Below are positions 9,940 through 19,407 of a stretch of 40,661 nucleotides of DNA, piece after piece; position 1 is the first letter of the stretch; each line of letters opens with the position of its first letter. The translations under genes were made by a program, and so were the position numbers. The notes beneath the pieces are model-generated. The model saw only the letters and a list, made by a program, of their open reading frames with translations, did no database searches and was not told where the DNA came from. Location: the NCBI GenBank assembly GCA_018715195.1, contig DVMA01000090.1, forward strand, positions 1-40,661. Direction: 5' to 3'. This DNA comes from Candidatus Coproplasma excrementavium (GTDB lineage Bacteria; Bacillota; Clostridia; Christensenellales; Borkfalkiaceae).

Positions 9940-10890
9940 ATGTCATTCAAAAGGTTAAAGCACGCTCTCATAGGCGTAGCCGTTGCGGCAACGGTAAGTG
10001 TTTCGGCAATGCTTTCGGGCTGCACTATTGAAACCAGCCATCCCCGCGCACGCATCACGGTGGAATTCAACAATACCGAATACGTTATGGAATACACCCT
10101 CTACAGGAACATGTATCCCCAGACCGTTCGTCACTTTATAGAACTTGCCGAGGCAGGTTTCTATGATAACACCATAATTCACGACTACACCACCAACGAT
10201 TTATATGGCGGCGGCTTTGCATACAATTCGGACGCTTATTCCGAGGCCATTTCCGATGGCTCTATGGACGACTACCTCGATAATCCTTCATACTATCTTG
10301 AAGACGACTACAACCAGCTCTTCGAGGCAGGCAAGCTGACTCCTTCGGTGTACAAGGATAACGGCTACACCTACGACAAGAACGGAAATATGATATGGAA
10401 CGATGGCGAGGCGCTCTCTACGCTCTACGGCGAATTCAAGAACAACGGCCATATCGTTGAAAACGGTCAGCGCGGTTCTGAATACGGCGCGCTCAAGATG
10501 TTCTATAACACCAAAATTGTCGAGGATTCCGCTTCCGCTCAGGTACTTGTCAAGACTGCGGGCGGCCAGATGCTCATGTGCGAATACCAGTACAACAGCG
10601 CAACCAGTCTGTTTGCTCTCCAGGTAGGCAACAGCTCTTCGCTCTCCACGTCATCGTATGTAACGTTCGCATACCTCTCTGACGACGAAGACGAGGCTGC
10701 ACTCGACGACCTCACCGATGCTATCGCCGACTATATCGACGACGAGTACAACTCCGACAGCGACTACACCGTTACCGTTTCCACTACCGTGGACAGGTAC
10801 GAGGAGATTGGCGAGCAGGCTACCGAAGAGGAGTACTCCGTACCCAAGCTTCCCATAATAATCAAGTCTGTAAAGATTACAAAGTATTGA
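9940..10890 (+). CDS. Lipoprotein with cyclophilin-like (peptidyl-prolyl isomerase) N-terminal domain
   Basis: Lipobox LSGC; ITVEFNNTEYVMEYTLYRNMYPQTVRHFIELAEAGFYDNTIIHDY resembles the cyclophilin N-terminal half; low-complexity acidic C-terminal region. Confidence 0.6.
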   Translation: MSFKRLKHALIGVAVAATVSVSAMLSGCTIETSHPRARITVEFNNTEYVMEYTLYRNMYPQTVRHFIELAEAGFYDNTIIHDYTTNDLYGGGFAYNSDAYSEAISDGSMDDYLDNPSYYLEDDYNQLFEAGKLTPSVYKDNGYTYDKNGNMIWNDGEALSTLYGEFKNNGHIVENGQRGSEYGALKMFYNTKIVEDSASAQVLVKTAGGQMLMCEYQYNSATSLFALQVGNSSSLSTSSYVTFAYLSDDEDEAALDDLTDAIADYIDDEYNSDSDYTVTVSTTVDRYEEIGEQATEEEYSVPKLPIIIKSVKITKY

Positions 10891-10912
10891 TAATCTGAAT
10901 AAATTGAGTAAT

Positions 10913-10943
10913 AAGGCGGCAGATATTGCCGCCTTTATTTTTT
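10913..10943 (+). terminator. Terminator after lipoprotein gene
   Basis: AAGGCGGCA-GATAT-TGCCGCCTT-TATTTTTT. Confidence 0.85.
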
Positions 10944-10984
10944 AAGCCCGTGCGGCGCGGAATTTATCCGCGCCGCACGGGCTT
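10944..10984. terminator. Long hairpin terminator between convergent genes
   Basis: 18-bp perfect stem AAGCCCGTGCGGCGCGGA-ATTTA-TCCGCGCCGCACGGGCTT flanked by A/T tracts. Confidence 0.8.
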
Positions 10985-11029
10985 TTCATAACCTCTGATT
11001 GGGGGTTACCCGTCGCAGATTTATGAGTT

Positions 11030-11989
11030 TTATCCGCCGCTTTCAAGGTCAATGGCGGAATTTGGCTCTCTTTCTTCGGCGGGGAATATGTTTGCAACCT
11101 TTCCGCCTTCAGTCTGGCAGATAAAGTATTTTACGTCGTAAAGTCTGCCCTGCCTGCGATAAACAAGGCCCGCGGCACGCTCGCCGAGGACTTTTACAGC
11201 TTGGTTGCACGGCGGCACCACGGCCACAAATTCTCCGAGGTAGCCTCTGAGCGCGCCCGCGCTTTTTTGCAGTTCCTCGGTGAGGAAGGGGGAGGGGTCG
11301 GCGCCAGACAGCACACATTCAAGCATTGCTATGTGCTCGGTGCCCGTCTGCGGACTGCGGCGCAGAGTAACGCTTCTTCCGCTCTCATAAAACTTTCCGT
11401 CAAACGCGTAGCTTAATTTCGCCAGAGCATCGCAACAACCGTGCAGCGGCGCATATACCGTCAGTTCTTCGCCGCCCTCAATGCGCTCCGCCTCGCCGCA
11501 GAACACAAGTTCGCCGCCGTAAAGCACAGCGCGGTATCTGTCTGTTTCAATCAGGGCAAGTTCCTGTCCCGCGGCCGAAATATTCGATATATGCGCTCCG
11601 AAAAAAGCGCGCGGAAGGGGATGTATTGCGCAGGCAGCGCCGTCGTACGCCGCGTAAATTCTGCCCTGGCGGAAGAGTGTGACCAGTCCTCCGCCCGCAT
11701 ACCCCTGCGCCAGCACTTCAATTCCGTCAGACTTGTCTATAAAGCCGTCAACGTAAATGCAGGCGGCAAAGTCGGATACGGTCACCGCGGCAAACGGGTG
11801 CGACTGCGAAAAAAATTTTTCGTCAATAAAAAAATTCAGCGGGCGCAGGTCGTCGTCTGGTATAATTTCCACGGCCGTCGGGCGGGAGAGGTCGCACTCC
11901 GCATGCCTTTCAAAAAGGTCGGTAATTCCCGCATATTCCCCGTCCAATTTAAGCGCGGCCCGCTCCGCGGTGATAAAATATATGCGCAT
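11030..11989 (-). CDS. Hypothetical protein
   Basis: 319 aa ORF, MRIYFITAERAALKLDGEYAGITDLFERHAECDLSRPTAVEIIPDDD...; no confident family; convergent with the lipoprotein gene. Confidence 0.75.
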   Translation of the reverse strand: MRIYFITAERAALKLDGEYAGITDLFERHAECDLSRPTAVEIIPDDDLRPLNFFIDEKFFSQSHPFAAVTVSDFAACIYVDGFIDKSDGIEVLAQGYAGGGLVTLFRQGRIYAAYDGAACAIHPLPRAFFGAHISNISAAGQELALIETDRYRAVLYGGELVFCGEAERIEGGEELTVYAPLHGCCDALAKLSYAFDGKFYESGRSVTLRRSPQTGTEHIAMLECVLSGADPSPFLTEELQKSAGALRGYLGEFVAVVPPCNQAVKVLGERAAGLVYRRQGRLYDVKYFICQTEGGKVANIFPAEEREPNSAIDLESGG

Positions 11990-12112
11990 TTTTCCCCCTC
12001 CGCAAATTTTTTTCCAACTATTTATATTTTAACGTATCAAACGCCGCAATTATGTCAATACAAAGTGTGAAAAAAAACACGCCGCGGCCGCGCGGCGGTT
12101 TACGGAGGCCAT

Positions 12113-12703
12113 ATGAACAAAATAAACGGATACACCCAGGAGGAGGCCCGCGCATTCGTGCAGTACATCTATGCGGGCAGGCGCGCGGGCAGAACGCTCT
12201 CTTCTCTGTTCGAAGGGTACGCGCAGAAGTCGGGCAGGGCAAAGGGCAGCGTGCGCAACTATTACTATGCACTGCTGCGCAGTACGGGCAACAAGGAGGT
12301 GCGCAAACTGCTCCGCGGCACCGATCTTCACGCCCAGCCCGTGCAGGCCTTTTCCGACGAGGAGACGGACAGAGTGCTCCGCGCCATACTCGCGGAAAAG
12401 AGCAAGGGCATTTCCGTGCGCCGCGCCGTGCTCAACCTTGCGGGCGGGGACGATAAGCTGATGCTGCGCTACCAGAACAAGTACCGCAACGTGCTCACAA
12501 AGCAGCCCGAGCGCATAAAAGAGCTCATGCAGGAGTGCGGCGGCGGCCGCGCCGTGCGCAGAGTGGAGAAGGAGATTGACGGGCTTTACGACCGTCTGGC
12601 TTCCGACCTGCGCGAGGAAAACCTGCGTCTGCGCGAAAAGGTAAAACAGCTCACCGATGAAAACGCCGCCCTTAAAATTCAAGTAAAAAATTTACAGTCA
12701 TAA
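12113..12703 (+). CDS. Hypothetical DNA-binding-like protein (N-terminal HTH/Myb-like region plus C-terminal coiled coil; RsfA-like architecture)
   Basis: 196 aa; GYTQEEARAFVQYIYAGRRAGRTLSSLFEGYAQKSGRAKGSVRNYYYALLR then a leucine/coiled-coil tail LREENLRLREKVKQLTDENAALKIQVKNL. Confidence 0.65.
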   Translation: MNKINGYTQEEARAFVQYIYAGRRAGRTLSSLFEGYAQKSGRAKGSVRNYYYALLRSTGNKEVRKLLRGTDLHAQPVQAFSDEETDRVLRAILAEKSKGISVRRAVLNLAGGDDKLMLRYQNKYRNVLTKQPERIKELMQECGGGRAVRRVEKEIDGLYDRLASDLREENLRLREKVKQLTDENAALKIQVKNLQS

Positions 12704-12746
12704 TGCCCGCAAGGAGGTGGCATACTGTAAGTGTAAGGCGCGTTGA

Positions 12747-12770
12747 TTGCGGCATATACCGCCTTCAATC
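12747..12770 (+). repeat. Dispersed element copy upstream of small ORF at 12789
   Basis: TTGCGGCATATACCGCCTTCAATC: flanks conserved, core different. Confidence 0.6.
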
Positions 12771-12788
12771 GCCCCAAAGGAGCGTACT

Positions 12789-12971
12789 ATGAAAGAATTT
12801 GTCATGGGTCTCGCCATGGGTATGGCGGGCGGCGCACTTATAGTTGCCAACAGCTGCAAGTTAAGGCAGATGATAAAAAAGAATCAGGAAGAAATTTTGC
12901 AGAAAGCGGAAAACTATATAGATGAACAGCTTGAAAAGGGCAAGGAATGTCCCTCCTGCAAAACAGAATAA
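12789..12971 (+). CDS. Small hypothetical protein with N-terminal hydrophobic segment
   Basis: MKEFVMGLAMGMAGGALIVANSCKLRQMIKKNQEEILQKAENYIDEQLEKGKECPSCKTE; RBS AAAGGAG upstream. Confidence 0.7.
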   Translation: MKEFVMGLAMGMAGGALIVANSCKLRQMIKKNQEEILQKAENYIDEQLEKGKECPSCKTE

Positions 12972-12985
12972 TCTATGTGCGCGAA

Positions 12986-13015
12986 GGGGGCGCCGCGAAT
13001 TTTCGCGGCGCCCCC
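12986..13015. terminator. Hairpin terminator
   Basis: GGGGGCGCCGCGAA-TT-TTCGCGGCGCCCCC followed by ATATTTTT. Confidence 0.75.
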
Positions 13016-13230
13016 GATATTTTTACGGCTGTCGGAAGTTTGCTGAAAAGTTTTTCGTTTGTCTTTTTGCTGTTGCGGAAAAAACTGCGGCGGGCAAATT
13101 GACTCATTTGCTTGAATTATGTGCGCCCGTATGGTATAATCTAACCCAGTACAATATGTGCCGCGGCGCAGCTGCGGCGGGGCGAAAAAATTGCCCTTTT
13201 TATATTGAATTGCAGGAGAAAGACAGCATT

Positions 13231-13662
13231 TTGGAAAGGTACATAGCTTTCGATATAGGCGACAGGCGCATAGGCGTGGCCGTTTCCGACCCGTTCAATT
13301 CGTATGCGCTGCCCTCTTCAACCTACGTGCGCACGGGCTTTTCGCGCGATATTCCCGCGCTTGTGGCCATGATAAAGGAAAAGGGCGCCACGCAGATTGT
13401 GTGCGGACTGCCCGTAAATGCGGACGGCACGCCCTCCGTTCAGACGGAAAAGACCGAGCGGTTCATCTGCGCGCTGGAGGAGGCCACGGGGCTTAAAATT
13501 TTCCGCGAGGACGAAAGGTATACCTCACTCGCCGCGCACGAGCAGCTGTATGAAGGCGGCAAGCGCGCAAAGGAACACAAAAAATATGTCGACGCGCTGG
13601 CTGCGGCGAGCATACTCGACAGCTTTCTCGCAAAATTAAAAAAACAAGGAGAAAAATCATGA
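13231..13662 (+). CDS. ruvX: Putative pre-16S rRNA nuclease / Holliday junction resolvase RuvX (YqgF)
   Basis: TTG start after CAGGAG; YIAFDIGDRRIGVAVSDPFNSYA...IVCGLPVNADGT...FREDERYTSLAAHEQL...VDALAAASILDSFL. Confidence 0.9.
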   Translation: MERYIAFDIGDRRIGVAVSDPFNSYALPSSTYVRTGFSRDIPALVAMIKEKGATQIVCGLPVNADGTPSVQTEKTERFICALEEATGLKIFREDERYTSLAAHEQLYEGGKRAKEHKKYVDALAAASILDSFLAKLKKQGEKS

Positions 13663-13991
13663 GCGAAGAAAAGAAAACGCTTCCAGAAGACGAAGATACC
13701 GCGGACGTGGATATGTCCGAAGAGGGTGCGGAAGGCAACATAATAGAACTTATAGACGAGGACGAAAACATTGTGCGTTTCCGTCTTCTGGACGTGACCG
13801 AGTACAAGGGCAACAAGTACACCCTTCTGATTGCCGCCGAGCCCAACGACGACGTGGCCGACGACGAGGTTGTTATCTTCCGTCTCAACGAGGAGGAAGA
13901 GGTGCTTGAACCCATCGAGGACGAGGCTCTTCTGGACGAAATCTTTGAATTTTACCAGCAGGAAGCCGACGAGGAAGAGGACGAGCAGTAA
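13659..13991 (+). CDS. DUF1292 domain-containing protein
   Basis: 110 aa acidic; NIIELIDEDENIVRFRLLDVTEYKGNKYTLLIAAEP...VVIFRLNEEEEVLEPIEDEALLDEIFEFYQQ; overlaps ruvX stop by ATGA. Confidence 0.9.
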   Translation: MSEEKKTLPEDEDTADVDMSEEGAEGNIIELIDEDENIVRFRLLDVTEYKGNKYTLLIAAEPNDDVADDEVVIFRLNEEEEVLEPIEDEALLDEIFEFYQQEADEEEDEQ

Positions 13992-14302
13992 TTTTCCCCG
14001 TCACAAAGGGCGTACTGCGCACGGCATTTTCTGCCTCAGAATGGCGCATTGCCCTACATAAAATAAAAAAAAACGGCGGCGGAATGAAAAGCCGCCGCAA
14101 CTTCGCGTACAATATTTTCCTCGGCTTGCATTTTTGCTTGCGTGCGGAAAAAATTTATGCTAAAATAACAAAGCTATAAAAATTCACACCCGCAGAGCCC
14201 GCGCTCCGTGGCCGTAAAATTCATTCAGTGCGGCCGTAAGCGCAACGCGCGTCAAGCGCAGAGAAAAGCGTCGGCGGGGAGGTAAAAACGGAGGAATTTA
14301 AT

Positions 14303-15058
14303 ATGGCAGTTATAACCATGAAGCAGCTTCTCGAAGCAGGCGTTCACTTCGGCCACCAGACCAGAAAGTGGAATCCCAAAATGGCCCGCTACATCTATGC
14401 TGCACGCAACGACATTCACATCATCGACCTTCAGCTCACCGTAAGCCTCATCGAAAAGGCATACAACTATGTTGTTGACAGCGTTAAGGAAGGCAAGACC
14501 GTGCTCTTCGTAGGCACCAAAAAGCAGGCTCAGGACGCCATCAGAGAAGAGGCAGAGCGCTGCGGTCAGTACTATGTCAACTCCCGCTGGCTCGGCGGCA
14601 CGCTGACCAACTTCAAGACCATACGTTCCCGCATCGACCGTATGACTAAGCTTGAAAAGATGGAAGAGAGCGGCGAGTTCGACCTTCTTCCCAAGAAGGA
14701 AGTTGCCAAGCTCAAGGAAGAGATGGGCAAGCTGCAGACCAACCTCAACGGTATCCGCAACATGACCAAGCTCCCCGGCATAATGTTCGTGGTTGACCCC
14801 CACAACGAGGATATCGCCGTAGCAGAAGCGCGCAAGCTCAACATCCCCATCGTTGCAATCACCGATACCAACTGCGATCCCGATCTCATCGACTATGTAA
14901 TTCCCGGCAACGACGACGCAATAAGGGCAATCAAGCTCATATCTTCCGTCATCGCAGACGCCGTAATAGAGGCTAACCAGGGCGAAACTGCCGCCGCAGA
15001 AGGCGAGCAGGAAGCAGCCGAAAAGGATGCTGAGCCCGCAGAAGAAGCTGCAGAATAA
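14303..15058 (+). CDS. rpsB: 30S ribosomal protein S2
   Basis: 251 aa; [38 protein letters not shown]. Confidence 0.96.
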   Translation: MAVITMKQLLEAGVHFGHQTRKWNPKMARYIYAARNDIHIIDLQLTVSLIEKAYNYVVDSVKEGKTVLFVGTKKQAQDAIREEAERCGQYYVNSRWLGGTLTNFKTIRSRIDRMTKLEKMEESGEFDLLPKKEVAKLKEEMGKLQTNLNGIRNMTKLPGIMFVVDPHNEDIAVAEARKLNIPIVAITDTNCDPDLIDYVIPGNDDAIRAIKLISSVIADAVIEANQGETAAAEGEQEAAEKDAEPAEEAAE

Positions 15059-15080
15059 AAATATAAAAGAGGGTAAAATT

Positions 15081-15977
15081 ATGGCATTCACAGCAAAAGA
15101 CGTTATGAATCTCCGCGAAAAGAGCGGTGCCGGTATGCTCGACTGCAAAAAGGCTTTGCAGGATGCTGACGGCGATATGGAAAAGGCAGCCGAACTCCTT
15201 CGCGAGCGCGGCATTGCCAAGGCAGTAAAGAAGGAAGGCAGAATAGCTGCAGAGGGCGTTGTAGGCGCATATGTAAGCGGCAACACCGGCGTTCTGCTTG
15301 AAATCAACTGCGAATCTGACTTCGTATCCAAGGGCGAAAAGTTCCACGGCATAGTTGACGCCGTTGCAAAGGTTGTTGCAGAACACAAGCCCGCAGATGT
15401 AGAAGCGCTCAACGCATGCCCCATGGAAGGCGCAACCGTAAAGGATTTCATCACCTCCCAGACGGCTGTAATCGGCGAAAAGATTTCCATCCGCAGGTTC
15501 ACAATATTCGAAACCGCAGGCAAGATAGAAACCTATATCCATATGGGCGGCAAGGTAGGCGTTATGGTTGACGCACTCGACGCAGCTGCAGGCAGCGAAG
15601 AGACCCTTCACGATGTAGCTCTTCAGATAGCTGCTGCACGTCCTTCCTACATCACCAAGGAAGAAGTTCCCGCAGATGTACTTGCAAAGGAAAAGGAAAT
15701 TCTGCTCGTTCAGATGCAGAATGACGAAAAGAATGCCAAGAAGCCCAAGGAAATACTTGAAAAGATAGTAATGGGCAAGCTCGGCAAGTTCTATTCCGAA
15801 AACTGCCTGCTCCTTCAGCCGTTCGTAAAGGACGACTCCAAGACTGTCGGCGAAGTAATCGGCAACAAGTTCAAGGTAGCAAGGTTCGTACGTTACGAAA
15901 TGGGCGAAGGCCTTGAAAAGAAGAGCGAGGACCTCTCCGAAGAAGTGGCAAAACAGGTTGCCGCTATGAAGAAGTAA
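15081..15977 (+). CDS. tsf: Elongation factor Ts
   Basis: MAFTAKDVMNLREKSGAGMLDCKKALQDADGDMEKAAELLRERG. Confidence 0.96.
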   Translation: MAFTAKDVMNLREKSGAGMLDCKKALQDADGDMEKAAELLRERGIAKAVKKEGRIAAEGVVGAYVSGNTGVLLEINCESDFVSKGEKFHGIVDAVAKVVAEHKPADVEALNACPMEGATVKDFITSQTAVIGEKISIRRFTIFETAGKIETYIHMGGKVGVMVDALDAAAGSEETLHDVALQIAAARPSYITKEEVPADVLAKEKEILLVQMQNDEKNAKKPKEILEKIVMGKLGKFYSENCLLLQPFVKDDSKTVGEVIGNKFKVARFVRYEMGEGLEKKSEDLSEEVAKQVAAMKK

Positions 15978-15998
15978 TCTCTTCCGAAAAGCAAAATC

Positions 15999-16031
15999 AC
16001 GGCGCGGAAAATGTTTTCCGCGCCGTTTTTG
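15999..16031 (+). terminator. Terminator after tsf
   Basis: ACGGCGCGGAAAA-TG-TTTTCCGCGCCGT-TTTTG. Confidence 0.85.
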
Positions 16032-16096
16032 TCTGTATTCTTAAAAGCGGTTGTCTGCGGCATATCCCCGCCCCTTTTATAAATTTTACCGCTTTG

Positions 16097-16180
16097 TTGC
16101 GGCATATGTGCGGGGCAATTAAGTTCATTGCTCAGTTTTTATTAAAAAGACGTTGGCTTCGGCATATGTGCGGGGCAATT
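16097..16180 (+). repeat. Two direct copies (60-bp period) of a dispersed 24-bp element TTGCGGCATAT-N8-CAATT
   Basis: 16097-16120 TTGCGGCATATGTGCGGGGCAATT; 16157-16180 CTTCGGCATATGTGCGGGGCAATT. Confidence 0.85.
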
Positions 16181-16422
16181 GTTTAGGAGTGGCGGCGGAA
16201 GAATAAAATGCGCATTTCGTGGCTATTATATTTATTTGAGCGATATTTGTTGTATTTTTTTGCCGTCTGTGCTATAATTAAATCGTATAAGGTAAATTAT
16301 ACGCGGAAAGTGCCTTCATAAAATTTTCCGCAGACATTTTTTCTGTATATGGTTCCCGTTCGGCTTTCGTGCCGTAGGTACGGCCGCGCGGCAGTCAGGC
16401 GCATATGCGGAGGAGTGTTATT

Positions 16423-16980
16423 TTGAACAGCGATATGAAACAGTTAAAACTTGAAAGCGTCTATAAGGACGCATATACGGACAGATACCGCCGTCTAGGG
16501 TATACTCTTGTGAGCGATACCGAAAGCGTGGAGGACGGCGTAAGTTATTCTGTCCTCATGTTCCGCCGCGACACCGATATACCAGGCTACGCAAAGTATG
16601 CCGAGCTGGAGGCTGAGGTGGACGAACTGTGCAGAAAGGCGAAGGAGGCGGCGGGCGCTCCCGACGAAACCAAGCACCACCGCAAGATAATTCTCTTTGC
16701 CCTGCTGATTGCGGGCTTCGTGCTTATGGCGGCGGGCATAGCCTTGGTCATAAGCGGACTTCTGATAAGCAATCTGTATGTGGCTCTCGGCGGCTGGGCG
16801 GGCGCAGTTGCGGGCGCGGTGCTGATAGTGGTATGGAGCTGTCTGCGCGAAAAGTGGCGCATGCGTCGCATAGACATTGCCGATGACGCCGCTCATCCCG
16901 GGTTCGGCGTGGATGTCTACAGCAGAAAGATTGAAGATTGTCTTAAAGAGGCTGATAAGCTTGCCGCGGAGACGCACTGA
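16423..16980 (+). CDS. Hypothetical membrane protein (two TM segments, DUF2812-like N-terminus uncertain)
   Basis: GGAGGAG RBS then TTG at 16423; hydrophobic segments IILFALLIAGFVLMAAGIALVISGLL and LYVALGGWAGAVAGAVLIVVWS. Confidence 0.65.
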   Translation: MNSDMKQLKLESVYKDAYTDRYRRLGYTLVSDTESVEDGVSYSVLMFRRDTDIPGYAKYAELEAEVDELCRKAKEAAGAPDETKHHRKIILFALLIAGFVLMAAGIALVISGLLISNLYVALGGWAGAVAGAVLIVVWSCLREKWRMRRIDIADDAAHPGFGVDVYSRKIEDCLKEADKLAAETH

Positions 16981-17098
16981 CGGAAAGCGGCGGAATAAGT
17001 GCCATAATGTCACGCTTTTATCTTGCGGCATATAATGGGTTTGTGCGGCAGTGCCGCGTGCGGTAAAACAGAATACAGCCGCTGCCGTAAGGGTGACA

Positions 17099-17125
17099 AG
17101 GCGGACGTCCGTCCGCCATTTTTTA
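17099..17125 (+). terminator. Hairpin terminator upstream of pyrH
   Basis: GGCGGACG-TC-CGTCCGCC-ATTTTTT. Confidence 0.7.
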
Positions 17126-17240
17126 TGCTTTTTTCACACAGCCGCGACAAAGTATTTTGCCGTATGCTATTGTAATTTGAACGCATATATGATATAATCA
17201 ACAAAGAAAACTTCGCGGACGGTTCATGGGAGGTAAAAGA

Positions 17241-17951
17241 ATGCAACCGAAATACAAAAGAGTGCTTATAAAACTTTCCGGCGAGGCGCTTGCGGGCAAC
17301 CGCGGGCACGGGCTGGACGAGGCCGTGATAGCCCGCGTGGTCGACCAGATAGTCGCCATAAAGAAGATGGGCGTGGAAGTTGCGCTTGTAATAGGCGGCG
17401 GCAACTTCTGGCGCGGCAGACAGGGCACGCATATGGAGCGTACCACCGCCGACCAGATGGGCATGCTGGCAACGGTTATGAACTCTCTTGCAATGATGGA
17501 CGCAATCGAACAGCGCGGCATTCCCACCAGGGTGCAGACGGCGCTGATAATGACGTCGGTTGCAGAACCCTACATTCTCAGAAAGGCGTTGCACCACTTC
17601 GAAAAGGGCAGGGTGGTAATAATGGCGTGCGGCACGGGCAATCCCTACTGCTCCACGGACACCGCTGCGGCACAGCGCGCGTGCGAAATTCAGGCGGGCG
17701 TGCTGCTTATGGCCAAGAATATAGACGGCATTTACGACAGCGACCCCAAGCTCAACCCCAACGCCAAAAAGTATGACCACCTCAACTACCTGGATATAAT
17801 AAAGGACGGCATCAAGGCGATGGACGCTACTGCGGCCACGATGTGCATGGAGAACGATATCCCCGTGCTCGCCTTCGGTCTGGAAGAGGAAAATTCCATA
17901 GTCAAGGCTGTGTGCGGAGAAAAAATCGGCACGCTTATAGATAATAAATAA
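17241..17951 (+). CDS. pyrH: UMP kinase
   Basis: YKRVLIKLSGEALAGNRGHGLDEAV...VIGGGNFWRG...MLATVMNSLAMMDA. Confidence 0.96.
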   Translation: MQPKYKRVLIKLSGEALAGNRGHGLDEAVIARVVDQIVAIKKMGVEVALVIGGGNFWRGRQGTHMERTTADQMGMLATVMNSLAMMDAIEQRGIPTRVQTALIMTSVAEPYILRKALHHFEKGRVVIMACGTGNPYCSTDTAAAQRACEIQAGVLLMAKNIDGIYDSDPKLNPNAKKYDHLNYLDIIKDGIKAMDATAATMCMENDIPVLAFGLEEENSIVKAVCGEKIGTLIDNK

Positions 17952-17963
17952 GGAGAAAAATTT

Positions 17964-18536
17964 ATGATAGACAACGAACAGGTTGAAGAAATTATGCTCG
18001 TTCTGGACGACAAGCTGTCCAAATCGGTTAGCGTTCTCAAAGAGGACTATTCCGTAATCCGTGCGGGCAGGGCCAATCCGCACATACTGGACAGAGTGAT
18101 GGTTGACTACTACGGCGCGCCCACGCCCATCAACCAGACATCCAACATCTCCGTGCAGGAGGGCAGGTGCCTTGTAATTTCCCCCTGGGATATATCGCTT
18201 TTAAAGGGCATTGAAAAGGCAATACTTACTTCCGATATCGGCCTTAACCCCACCAACGACGGCAAGGTTATCCGTCTTGTATTCCCCGAACTCACCGAGG
18301 AGCGCAGAAAGGACCTTGTAAAGAAGATACGCAAGATGGGTGAAGACGCCAAGGTTGCCGCGCGCAACGTGCGCAGAGAGGCAATGGATGCCATCAAAAA
18401 GCTCAAGAACGATAAAACCCTTTCCGAGGACGAAGTAGCCCTCTGCGAAAAGGATGTGGAAAAGCAGGTTTCGGACTGCATTTCCAAGATAGACGCAGCT
18501 GTTTCCGATAAAGAAAAGGAAATAATGACCGTATAA
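17964..18536 (+). CDS. frr: Ribosome recycling factor
   Basis: 190 aa; IRAGRANPHILDRVMVDYYGAPTPINQTSNISVQEGR. Confidence 0.96.
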   Translation: MIDNEQVEEIMLVLDDKLSKSVSVLKEDYSVIRAGRANPHILDRVMVDYYGAPTPINQTSNISVQEGRCLVISPWDISLLKGIEKAILTSDIGLNPTNDGKVIRLVFPELTEERRKDLVKKIRKMGEDAKVAARNVRREAMDAIKKLKNDKTLSEDEVALCEKDVEKQVSDCISKIDAAVSDKEKEIMTV

Positions 18537-18537
18537 A

Positions 18538-19227
18538 ATGTCTGAAAAGAGTGCTCTGCCCGTAAATGTGGGCATAATAATGGACGGAAACGGCAGATGG
18601 GCAAAAAAGCGCCTTCTGCCCCGTTCTGCGGGACACGATGCGGGCATGAAGCGCATAATAAAGCTGGTCCGCCACGCCTGCGAAATCGGGGTGAAGTACC
18701 TTACGCTCTACGCGCTATCCACCGAAAATCTTTCCCGCCCCAAAGAGGAGCTGGAGGGACTGTATAATCTGTTCCGCACATACTTTGAAAAGTATGCCCC
18801 CGAACTGCTCAAAGAAAATTCGGCGGTAAAAGTCATAGGCGATCTCTCCGCACTTCCCGAAGACGTTGCCGAAAAAATGCGCAGCATATGTTCGCGCTCG
18901 CCCGAAAATCCGCAGTTCACGGTTGTGTTTGCGGTGAACTACGGCAGCCGCGCAGAAATTGTGCGTGCGGCCAATTTTGCCTGCGAGCTGGGCGGAAAGA
19001 TGACCGAACAGAGCTTTTCGCGCCTTTTATACACGGCGGATATGCCCGACCCCGACTTTATAATACGCACGGGCGGCGAACTCAGACTTTCAAATTTTCT
19101 GCTCTGGCAGGCGGCCTATGCCGAGCTGTATTTTACCGACGTGCTCTTTCCCGATTTCACCGATAAGCACTTCGACAAGGCCATCAAAGACTTCTGCGGC
19201 CGTACGAGAAGGTTCGGCAAGGTCTGA
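18538..19227 (+). CDS. uppS: Isoprenyl (undecaprenyl) diphosphate synthase
   Basis: 229 aa; VGIIMDGNGRWAKKRLLPRSAGHDAG...FIIRTGGELRLSNFLLWQAAYAELYFTDVLFPDF. Confidence 0.95.
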   Translation: MSEKSALPVNVGIIMDGNGRWAKKRLLPRSAGHDAGMKRIIKLVRHACEIGVKYLTLYALSTENLSRPKEELEGLYNLFRTYFEKYAPELLKENSAVKVIGDLSALPEDVAEKMRSICSRSPENPQFTVVFAVNYGSRAEIVRAANFACELGGKMTEQSFSRLLYTADMPDPDFIIRTGGELRLSNFLLWQAAYAELYFTDVLFPDFTDKHFDKAIKDFCGRTRRFGKV

Positions 19228-19355
19228 AAATTGTAAAATCTCTCCGCGCGGAGGCAGGCGGCAGAGTCCGCTTTATAAGCAGGCTGTCCGTTATCCGATT
19301 AAACGCGGTAGTATTTTGCGGCGGAATTTGATGAGGAAAAAAGGCATCGTCTGCA

Positions 19356-19382
19356 CAATTGACCCGCAGATATGTGCCGATT
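19356..19382 (-). repeat. Dispersed element copy, reverse orientation, between uppS and cdsA
   Basis: Reverse complement reads ATCGGCACATATCTGCGGGTCAATTG. Confidence 0.7.
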
Positions 19383-19407
19383 ACTATACATTCAAAGGTT
19401 AAAAAAG

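Noticed and set aside
12922-13230. N-terminal extension of ruvX from the ORF track (start 12922)
   Set aside because: Extension runs through a terminator hairpin (12986-13015) and overlaps the upstream small ORF; the TTG at 13231 has an RBS and matches the RuvX N-terminus.
14252-15523. 423-aa antisense ORF over rpsB/tsf
   Set aside because: Fully overlaps two ribosomal/translation genes on the opposite strand; composition artefact.
16097-16180. CRISPR-like direct repeats
   Set aside because: Only two full copies, 24 bp each with a 36-bp gap; the same element is dispersed in both orientations throughout the window; no cas genes.
17010-18083. 357-aa antisense ORF over pyrH/frr
   Set aside because: Shadow of conserved genes.
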